From Bacteroidales bacterium (lineage in GTDB: Bacteria; Bacteroidota; Bacteroidia; Bacteroidales; P3), in assembly GCA_024681475.1 (NCBI GenBank), contig JAILAT010000062.1, forward strand, positions 1 through 52,722: DNA of 52,722 bases, read 5' to 3'. A model generated the notes under the pieces. That model was given only the letters and a program-made list of their open reading frames with translations, was not told the origin of the DNA and did not search any database. The position numbers were made by a program, and so were the translations under genes. Of the stretch, positions 1-6,186 are shown in pieces; position 1 is the first letter of the stretch; each line of letters begins with the position of its first letter.

Positions 1-615
1 AGCCTCGGAGAGGCTAACTCTCGATAACCCCACACAAGGAACGCAGTGTGGGGTGACATGACGGGAACAATATGCGTCTCGGAGAGACGCGCTCTCCATG
101 GATAGATAGATCTCACCTATATTATTATTTGAACGAGCAAAGCCTCGGAGAGGCTGACGCTCAATAACCCCACTCTTTTTAGGGGACTTCTTTTAATAGC
201 CTCGGAGAGGCTAACTCTCGATAACCCCACACAAGGAACGCAGTGTGGGGTGACAAGACAGGAAAAATATGCGTCTCGGAGAGACGCGCTCTCCATGGAT
301 AGATAGATCCCACCTATATTATTATTTCATCGAGCAAAGCCTCGGAGAGGCTGACGCTCGATAAACCCACTCTTTTTAGGGGACTTCTATTACTAGACTC
401 GGAGAGGCTGACTCTCGATAACTCCACTCATTTTAGGGAACTTCTTTTAATAGCCTCGGAGAGGCTAACTCTCGATAACCCCACACAAGGAACGCAGTGT
501 GGGGTGACATGACGGGAACAATATGCGTCTCGGAGAGACGCGCTCTCCATGGATAGATAGATCTCACCTATATTATTATTTCATCGAGCAAAGCCTCGGA
601 GAGGCTGACGCTATT
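1..615. repeat. Tandem array of hairpin-rich REP-like repeats
   Basis: Three copies of a unit of about 197 bp start at 1, 198 and 452; a shortened, diverged copy lies at 395-451, and the third copy breaks off near 615. Each unit holds several perfect inverted repeats: GCCTC-GGA-GAGGC, GCGTCTC-GGA-GAGACGC, and CCCCACAC paired with GTGTGGGG across a loop of about 10 nt. The order hairpin, short CTCT-containing linker, ATAACCCCACAC hairpin matches the arrays at 10.85, 41.2, 41.5 and 42.1 kb, so this is a diverged member of the same family. The window starts inside the array, so its full length is unknown. No gene lies in this stretch. Confidence 0.9.
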
Positions 616-672
616 GCTGTGCCCCGAAGGGCCAATAAAAACATTGTCATAATCAATAAAAATCAAACCATT

Positions 673-1044
673 ATGTTTTACGAAATAAGCAATGAACGTT
701 ACGACCTGGAGCAGGAGCTCCCTGCCTACCAGGCTGTTTATGACCGTGCGCTGGAGGAGTTTCTCGATTTCCGCTATTCCTCCAAGTACCGACATTGGAA
801 ACCTGTCGACTACGCCAAGCACTACAAAAAGCTGGAGAGCAGGCTCGATGCTGCTGCCGCTGCCTGGTACAGCGCCCAGGCGATGTTGAAACAGCTGGAC
901 TGGGAAGTTATCGAGCTGCTGGTCAACGATGTGGGCTATCCCGAGCCCTTTATCCGCGAGCTCTATCTCGGCGAACACGTCAGCGAGAGGCCCTCTACCT
1001 TCAATCCCTATTTCGAGGCCGGCAAGCCCCATGTCGGACGTTAG
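673..1044 (+). CDS. Small hypothetical protein
   Basis: An open frame of 123 residues from the ATG at 673; I do not recognise the family. The frame stays open upstream to 523, but those 50 codons lie in or just after the hairpin repeat array and are unlikely to be native, so I chose the internal ATG (MFYEISNERY). The product is soluble-looking and rich in Glu, Tyr and Leu. It has a central Ala-rich, probably helical stretch around residues 60-80 and a Pro/Phe-containing tail ending PHVGR. There is no signal peptide, membrane segment or recognisable catalytic motif. It stands alone between the array and the blaI-like operon, on the same strand as the latter. No good TAnnTTTG promoter is visible just upstream, so it may be transcribed through the repeats. 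Confidence 0.6.
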   Translation: MFYEISNERYDLEQELPAYQAVYDRALEEFLDFRYSSKYRHWKPVDYAKHYKKLESRLDAAAAAWYSAQAMLKQLDWEVIELLVNDVGYPEPFIRELYLGEHVSERPSTFNPYFEAGKPHVGR

Positions 1045-1144
1045 TCCTGGCAGCTTTTTTTTGGCAGAAAAATACTGCTATTCCATTGTTTTTTACCCTC
1101 CTGAAAATTTTTTTTTCAAAAAAAATCACTTTTCATACAATAAT

Positions 1145-1152
1145 TAATTTTG
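1145..1152 (+). promoter_or_regulatory. Candidate -7 box for the blaI-like operon
   Basis: TAATTTTG fits the Bacteroidota -7 consensus TAnnTTTG and lies about 50 nt before the ATG at 1202. No clear TTTG -33 box sits 19-21 nt upstream; that region is a T-run followed by an A-run. The operon may be autorepressed by its BlaI-like product, but I see no convincing operator dyad. Confidence 0.4.
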
Positions 1153-1201
1153 TTTATCGTTATGAAACTAAAAAATTAATTACACAACAAAATATATAAT
1201 T

Positions 1202-1567
1202 ATGGAGGCAAATGAGATTAAGGAACTGACCAAGGCCGAGGAACAGGTGATGCAGGCTATTTGGAAAATCGGCGAAGGTTTTGCAAATGAGATTGTTGCA
1301 GCGGTGGAAACGGATGTGGCATACAATACGGTGCTGACGGTGGTGCGCATTCTGGAACAGAAAGGATTTGTGGGCCATGAGACCTTCAACCGGTCGAATC
1401 GCTACTACCCGCTCATCAGCCGCGAGGAATATATGCATCAGATGCTGGGACGTTTGACGAAAAACTATTTTGGCTCTTCGGCACGTGCGCTGGTCAGCTT
1501 CCTCGTCGACCGCAAAGATGTGTCGTTGGAGGATTTGGAGTCTCTCACTAAAGCTATTGAGTCATGA
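1202..1567 (+). CDS. BlaI/MecI/CopY-family transcriptional repressor
   Basis: A 121-residue winged-helix repressor of the BlaI/MecI (penicillinase repressor) family. The N-terminal half carries the typical LTKAEEQVMQAIW start and a recognition-helix region ending VAYNTVLTVVRILEQKG, followed by the wing (residues about 55-72). The C-terminal third is helical and should dimerise. The usual length is 120-130 residues. Its stop codon overlaps the start of the M56 peptidase gene by four bases (ATGA), so the two are translationally coupled. In the known systems an M56 membrane peptidase triggers cleavage or release of the repressor. In Bacteroidota such pairs are common and usually not tied to a beta-lactamase; no beta-lactamase gene is adjacent here. 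The inducing signal and targets are unknown. Confidence 0.93.
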   Translation: MEANEIKELTKAEEQVMQAIWKIGEGFANEIVAAVETDVAYNTVLTVVRILEQKGFVGHETFNRSNRYYPLISREEYMHQMLGRLTKNYFGSSARALVSFLVDRKDVSLEDLESLTKAIES

Positions 1568-3192
1568 TACATTGGTTGTTTTTTTCCACATTGGCGACAG
1601 GGCTCTTCTATGGCCTTTATTGCCTGTTGCTGCGCCGCGACCGTTGGCTGCAGCTGAACCGTTGGTATCTGGTTGTCGCTCTGGCATTCAGCCTGGTCTA
1701 TCCCTTGCTGCGTTTGCCCGACAGCTATCTGCCCAATTACGCAACGATGGAATGGGTCAGCCCTGCTGCTGTCGACATCTATGCCGATGCGGTGCCGGAT
1801 GCGGTGCCGCAGGCGCTGGAGCCTTCCGGCTGGTCGGCATATCGCGTGTGTACAATAATATATCTTGGCGGCGTGGCGGCTACGGTTGTCGTCCTCTTTT
1901 TGCAGTTGGGAACGATGCTGCTCCGCTTCCGGCGTATGCACGGCGAGCGGCGCAAAGGTGTATGGCTGTCGTTGCCCTGCGACGACACAGCGCCGTACTC
2001 CTTCTTCAATCATATTGTAATCGGTTCGCATGGATATAGCGAAGAAGAGATGCAGTGCATGTTGGCGCACGAGATGGGCCATGTCCGCCGGCGCCATAGC
2101 TTCGATGTGCTGCTGATGCGTCTCATGTGCTGCGCCACATGGTTCAACCCCTTCTCATGGCTGATGCTTCGTGAGCTGAAGGTCGTCCAGGAATGTCAGG
2201 CCGACAACGATGTCCTGTCAGCCTTCACGGTACAAGATTATTGCCGTCTGCTGTATCGGCAGACCACCGGATTCGGATATGGCCATATCACCAATAAATT
2301 CAACAGTATTAACCTTAAAAAACGTTTAAAAATGATGAAACAAAAGAAATCGCGCTTCGGCGCATGGAAGCTGTTGGCAGCGCTGCCTGTGGCCGCGCTT
2401 CTGATGGCGCTGGGCAACACCACCGCCGAGGCCAATGTCACCGATGCTCTGTCGGGGCACACTCTACTGAGCGTAACTTACAATCGTACAGGCGGAAAAC
2501 CGCTGCCATTTGGTGGTGTGGGCTACAGCAAGGTCTACAGTCATGCCATCAGAAATCAACAAGAGTTGACCACTATAAAAGTGGAGTGCACGGGTCGTGG
2601 TCCCATACGCAGCTGGGGTGCATGGAGCTTCAGCCAGTTTGAGACTTCTGAGGGTGTCATCGACGGCAGGACAATCTCGCGCAACGAGCGCAAGCTCATC
2701 AAAGCCGTCGACAAGGAACTTCGCCAAGGCCACGCTTCCGGCACACTGAGCCAGTCGGCTGAAGTGAAAATCTGCAAGGGCAAAACAACGAAACTCCTCT
2801 TCACCGCCACCTGGGAGAATGGCAATGCCAACGGAGATGTTGACATTACGATGAAGGTCAGTGAGCTAAGTAATGCTTTGGTTGTCCAACAACCTGATGG
2901 CGAGCCAGAATTCATCGGAGGAACTGATGCACTCTACCGCTACATCTCCGAGAATATACACTACCCCGAGCAGGCCAAGAAAGATGGCATCGAGGGTATG
3001 GTCTATGTGCGCTTTGTCGTCGAGGTCGACGGTAGTGTGACAGAAGCCGAAGTGGTGAGAGGCATTGGCGGCGGCTGTGATGAGGAGGCGTTGCGAGTGA
3101 TCAACGCCATGCCGAAATGGAAACCTGGCACACAGGACGGCAAACCCGTACGCACGCAATATGTCGTCCCCGTAAACTACAAGCTCAAGTAG
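1564..3192 (+). CDS. M56 (BlaR1-like) membrane metallopeptidase with C-terminal TonB domain
   Basis: A 542-residue membrane protein. Hydrophobic segments near residues 3-22, 34-50 and 97-120 precede the zinc-peptidase domain with the HEMGH motif at 169-173; a downstream QECQAD segment (209-214) probably supplies the third zinc ligand. Another membrane segment follows at about 266-283. The periplasmic part is not a penicillin-binding sensor as in BlaR1. It is a region of unknown fold (about 290-435) followed by a TonB C-terminal domain (about 445-542) with the typical YPEQAKKDGIEGMVYVRF and AMPKWKPG segments. It is coupled to the BlaI-like gene by a 4-nt overlap. Family knowledge suggests signal transduction by proteolysis of the repressor. 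The TonB end suggests contact with an outer-membrane transporter, which is inference. Confidence 0.9.
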   Translation: MIHWLFFSTLATGLFYGLYCLLLRRDRWLQLNRWYLVVALAFSLVYPLLRLPDSYLPNYATMEWVSPAAVDIYADAVPDAVPQALEPSGWSAYRVCTIIYLGGVAATVVVLFLQLGTMLLRFRRMHGERRKGVWLSLPCDDTAPYSFFNHIVIGSHGYSEEEMQCMLAHEMGHVRRRHSFDVLLMRLMCCATWFNPFSWLMLRELKVVQECQADNDVLSAFTVQDYCRLLYRQTTGFGYGHITNKFNSINLKKRLKMMKQKKSRFGAWKLLAALPVAALLMALGNTTAEANVTDALSGHTLLSVTYNRTGGKPLPFGGVGYSKVYSHAIRNQQELTTIKVECTGRGPIRSWGAWSFSQFETSEGVIDGRTISRNERKLIKAVDKELRQGHASGTLSQSAEVKICKGKTTKLLFTATWENGNANGDVDITMKVSELSNALVVQQPDGEPEFIGGTDALYRYISENIHYPEQAKKDGIEGMVYVRFVVEVDGSVTEAEVVRGIGGGCDEEALRVINAMPKWKPGTQDGKPVRTQYVVPVNYKLK

Positions 3193-3230
3193 GAGCGGGC
3201 CCCATCCTTCCTATGAAACCTTTCTCTTGT

Positions 3231-3260
3231 CGACGGGTTGCGCTGCGGCGCGGCCCGTCG
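3231..3260. terminator. GC-rich hairpin between convergent genes
   Basis: CGACGGG at 3231-3237 pairs with CCCGTCG at 3254-3260, with an inner GCGC/GCGC pairing. It lies between the convergent M56 and aroQ genes. There is no T-run on either side, so termination is only a guess; it could equally be a REP-like hairpin. Confidence 0.35.
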
Positions 3261-3271
3261 GTCGGGAGTCT

Positions 3272-3688
3272 CTAGATCAGTCCCGACACTGCCAGCGCAT
3301 AGCCTTGCAGGCCCATGCCGCTGATGACTCCTTTGCAGGCGCTGCTGAGCAGCGAATGGTGACGGTATTCTTCGCGGGCGAAGATGTTGCTGATGTGCAC
3401 CTCCACCGCTGGTGCCGGCACGGCTTGCAGCGCGTCGTGGATGGCCACGCTGGTGTGGCTGTAGCCTCCTGCGTTGATGACGATGCCGTCCACTTTGAAG
3501 CCCACCTGCTGTATGCGGTCCACAATCTCGCCCTCGATGTTGCTCTGGAAATAGCTGAACTCCACGTCGGGGAACTGGGCCTGCAGCTCGTCGAGGTAGT
3601 CCTCCATGCTTTTTGTGCCGTACACCTCGGGCTCACGGCGGCCTTGCAGGTTAAGGTTGGGCCCGTTGATGATTGCTATTCTTTTCAT
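3272..3688 (-). CDS. aroQ: Type II 3-dehydroquinate dehydratase
   Basis: Dehydrates 3-dehydroquinate to 3-dehydroshikimate, the third step of the shikimate pathway; cytoplasmic, usually a dodecamer. The 138-residue product begins MKRIAIINGPNLNL, the hallmark N-terminus. The mobile active-site loop carries Arg18 and Tyr23 (GRREPEVYG), the substrate-binding Asn72 sits in INAGGYSHTS, and the catalytic His99 sits in VHISN, with Arg105/Arg109 beyond. The frame continues 12 codons upstream, into the gdhA terminator, so I start at the ATG at 3688, which gives the family length (about 140-150). It lies downstream of gdhA on the same strand, but the terminator between them suggests separate transcription. 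A second shikimate gene (aroK) lies at 13.4 kb. Confidence 0.95.
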   Translation of the reverse strand: MKRIAIINGPNLNLQGRREPEVYGTKSMEDYLDELQAQFPDVEFSYFQSNIEGEIVDRIQQVGFKVDGIVINAGGYSHTSVAIHDALQAVPAPAVEVHISNIFAREEYRHHSLLSSACKGVISGMGLQGYALAVSGLI

Positions 3689-3708
3689 GGCTTGTTCTAT
3701 GATAGGTG

Positions 3709-3739
3709 AAAAAAAGCCGCCCATAGAGGGCGGCTTTTT
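3709..3739 (-). terminator. Intrinsic terminator of gdhA
   Basis: A stem of GCCGCCC/GGGCGGC with a 5-nt loop, flanked by an A-run on the left and a T-run on the right, so it can act in either direction. It begins about 20 nt after the gdhA stop on the minus strand and lies just upstream of the aroQ start. Confidence 0.88.
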
Positions 3740-3757
3740 ATTGTAGCATACAAGATA

Positions 3758-5101
3758 TTAGATGATACCCTGAGCCAGCATAGCTTTAGCAACGCGCATG
3801 AAACCGGCGATGTTAGCACCCTTCACATAGTTGATGGTGCCGTCGGCCTGCTTGCCATACTCTACGCACATGTCATAGATGTCGTTCATAATCTTGTGCA
3901 GTTTCTGGTCAACCTCAGGAGCCGTCCAGTTGATGTGGCCGGCGTTCTGGCAGATTTCCAGACCGCTGGTAGCAACGCCACCGGCGTTGACAGCCTTACC
4001 AGGACCGAAGGGGATCTTGGCGCCCTGGATAGCGGCGATAGCGGCGGGCTGGCAACCCATGTTCGAAACCTCAGCAACATACTTCACGCCGTTGGCGATA
4101 AGCTCCTTGGCATCTTCCTCTGCCATCTCGTTCTGGAAAGCGCAGGGGCAAGCGATGTCGCACTTCACGCTCCAAGCCTTCTTGCCGGCCGTGAATTTGG
4201 CTTTGCCGGGGAATTTGTCGGCCATGTCCTGAACCTTGTTGCGGTTCGAGGCACGCATCTCGAGCATATAGTCGATCATCTCTTTCGTGATACCGTCAGC
4301 GATCTCGCAGACACCGTCGGGGCCGGAGATAGCGACAACCTTAGCACCAAGCTCGGTAGCCTTGATGGCAGCACCCCAAGCCACGTTGCCGAAGCCGGAG
4401 AGGGCAATGCGTTTGCCTTCCATTTTGTCGCCTTTTTCCTTCACCATGCGCTCCACATAGTAGATAGCGCCAAAGCCGGTAGCTTCGGGACGGATCAGCG
4501 AACCACCCCAGCCGTAGCTCTTGCCGGTCAGAGCACCAGTGCTGTGCTCGCGAGCGATTTTCTTGTAAGCACCATAGAGGTAGCCAATCTCGCGGCCGCC
4601 AACGCCTACGTCACCAGCAGGGCTGTCCTGGTCGGGACCAATGTTGCGCCACAGCTCATACATGAAGGCCTGGCAGAAGCGCATGATCTCTTCGTCGGTC
4701 TTTCCAACGGGGTCGAAATCAGCACCACCCTTGCCACCGCCGAGAGGCAGGTTGGTAAGGCTGTTCTTGAAGATCTGCTCGAAGCCCAAGAATTTCAGCA
4801 TCGAAACGTTCACCTTCGGGTGGAAACGCAGACCACCTTTGTATGCACCAAGGGCAGCGTTGTACTGCACGCGGTAGCCCAGGTTCGTCTGAACCTCACC
4901 GTTGCGGTCAACCCAGGTCACGCGGAACGTGAAGATACGATCGGGCTCCACAAGACGCTCAACGATTTTGGCTTTCTCGAACTCAGGATGCTGGTTGTAG
5001 ACATCTTCAATCGACTCCAACACCTCGCGAACTGCTTGCAAGTATTCGCTTTCACCCGGATGTTTGGCCTCCAGGTTGGTCATAATGTTTTGTACGTTCA
5101 T
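3758..5101 (-). CDS. gdhA: NADP-type glutamate dehydrogenase
   Basis: Interconverts glutamate with 2-oxoglutarate and ammonia; a main route of ammonia assimilation in Bacteroidales. The 447-residue product matches the hexameric, about 445-residue bacterial class. The substrate domain includes YKGGLRFHPKVN (residues 87-98) and the catalytic-lysine segment PLGGGKGGADFDP (119-131, Lys124). The Rossmann domain carries GFGNVAWGAA. The frame is open 16 codons further up, but those residues fall in the A/T-rich leader; the ATG at 5101 (MNVQNIMTNLEAKHPGE) gives the family N-terminus. The NADP preference is inferred from length and overall similarity. The gene is monocistronic: own promoter upstream, strong terminator downstream. 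A perfect inverted repeat at 5160-5177, upstream of its -7 box, could be an operator. Confidence 0.97.
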   Translation of the reverse strand: MNVQNIMTNLEAKHPGESEYLQAVREVLESIEDVYNQHPEFEKAKIVERLVEPDRIFTFRVTWVDRNGEVQTNLGYRVQYNAALGAYKGGLRFHPKVNVSMLKFLGFEQIFKNSLTNLPLGGGKGGADFDPVGKTDEEIMRFCQAFMYELWRNIGPDQDSPAGDVGVGGREIGYLYGAYKKIAREHSTGALTGKSYGWGGSLIRPEATGFGAIYYVERMVKEKGDKMEGKRIALSGFGNVAWGAAIKATELGAKVVAISGPDGVCEIADGITKEMIDYMLEMRASNRNKVQDMADKFPGKAKFTAGKKAWSVKCDIACPCAFQNEMAEEDAKELIANGVKYVAEVSNMGCQPAAIAAIQGAKIPFGPGKAVNAGGVATSGLEICQNAGHINWTAPEVDQKLHKIMNDIYDMCVEYGKQADGTINYVKGANIAGFMRVAKAMLAQGII

Positions 5102-5146
5102 GATATTTAATCTTTTATAAAAATAATTTGTGTTTAATTGAGGATA

Positions 5147-5177
5147 CAAAAATACGACATTTTCCGAAAACGGAAAA
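5147..5177 (-). promoter_or_regulatory. gdhA promoter with inverted repeat
   Basis: On the minus strand TATTTTTG (5147-5154) fits the TAnnTTTG -7 box, about 46 nt before the gdhA start. The -33 position holds TTTT rather than TTTG. It falls in a perfect inverted repeat TTTTCCG-N4-CGGAAAA at 5160-5177, whose placement suits a regulator-binding site. Confidence 0.5.
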
Positions 5178-5265
5178 GGTTTTTTTGCTTTTTTTTTATA
5201 AATTGTTTTTGATAATAATTATCTAGCTGATTTCCAGCGGATGAGGAATGAGGTTTGCGAGACGG

Positions 5266-6075
5266 TTATTTGTAGCACTGGTTGGCGAAGTCGAGCAGGC
5301 GCTGTTTCACATACTCGCGTTCCTCGATGAATGACATGTGCCCCACGCCGTCCAGCAGCAGCATCTCGGCGCGACGGGGCAGCAGGGCGCACGACACGCC
5401 CACCTCTATGGGGATGCGCGGGTCGTTCTTGCCGTAGACGAACAGCACGGGCATCTGGGCGTTGGCCAGCACGTGCAGCTTGGAGGTGCGGACCTTCATG
5501 CCGCGCTGCGCAGCGATGATGCCTTCGGCGCCGGTCTCCAGACATTCGTCGCACAGCTCCTTGATTTCTTGATGCAGCACATCTTTCTTCGAGGAGTCGA
5601 ACAGCCGCGTGATGAAGTCGACAATGAAACTGGCACGGTTCAGGCGCACCTGGCGGCACATCTCTTCGCGCTGGCCACGGGCGGTCTCCGAGTCTACCAT
5701 GCCGTGCGAGTGCAGCAGCACCAGGCCTTTCAGCATGAAGGGGTATTTCTCGGCAAACGACAGCGCTACATAGCCTCCCATCGAATGGCCCACCAGCACG
5801 CACTGCTCTACGCCGGCATCGTCGAGCACCGCTTTCACGGCGTTGGCCATGAAGTCCATGGTGTGCACATCGGAGTAGGTGTCGCTGTAGCCATGGCCGG
5901 GCAGGTCGATGGCAATGACACGCACTTGCCGCATATAGCTCAGCGTGAACGAGCTCCACACGCACAGGTTTTGCAGAAATCCGTGCAGCAGCACCACGGT
6001 GGTGGCATGCTCACGCCCCTCGTCGCGGTAGTGCAGCGCCCGGTTCTCGAAGATGATTTTCTTATGCAGTTCCAT
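5266..6075 (-). CDS. Alpha/beta-fold hydrolase
   Basis: A 269-residue cytoplasmic alpha/beta hydrolase, with no signal peptide. Visible features are the oxyanion-hole motif LLHGF (residues 29-33), a DLPGHGYSD segment (57-65), the nucleophile elbow GHSMGG with Ser98, the acid in VYGKNDPRIP and the base in DGVGHMSF near the C-terminus. All three catalytic residues are present, so it should be active as an esterase, lipase or C-C hydrolase. The substrate cannot be told from sequence. It is transcribed alone on the minus strand from a likely promoter at 6104-6111. The neighbouring gdhA starts 165 nt downstream, with its own promoter. Confidence 0.9.
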   Translation of the reverse strand: MELHKKIIFENRALHYRDEGREHATTVVLLHGFLQNLCVWSSFTLSYMRQVRVIAIDLPGHGYSDTYSDVHTMDFMANAVKAVLDDAGVEQCVLVGHSMGGYVALSFAEKYPFMLKGLVLLHSHGMVDSETARGQREEMCRQVRLNRASFIVDFITRLFDSSKKDVLHQEIKELCDECLETGAEGIIAAQRGMKVRTSKLHVLANAQMPVLFVYGKNDPRIPIEVGVSCALLPRRAEMLLLDGVGHMSFIEEREYVKQRLLDFANQCYK

Positions 6076-6103
6076 AACAGGGTTTTACGGTTGAAAACAA
6101 TTG

Positions 6104-6111
6104 CAAAAGTA
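6104..6111 (-). promoter_or_regulatory. Candidate -7 box for the alpha/beta hydrolase
   Basis: TACTTTTG on the minus strand fits TAnnTTTG, about 30 nt upstream of the start codon. No TTTG is seen at the proper distance, so the assignment rests on the -7 box alone. Confidence 0.4.
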
Positions 6112-6186
6112 CGCCTTTTTATTGTTCTGGCAGCACCTTGTGCTGAAAAGTAATCCGCAACCGATTGTTAATAAGTGTCAAAAGCC

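Noticed and set aside
1202..3192. Beta-lactam resistance operon
   Set aside because: BlaI and M56 proteins are present, but there is no beta-lactamase gene and no penicillin-binding sensor domain.
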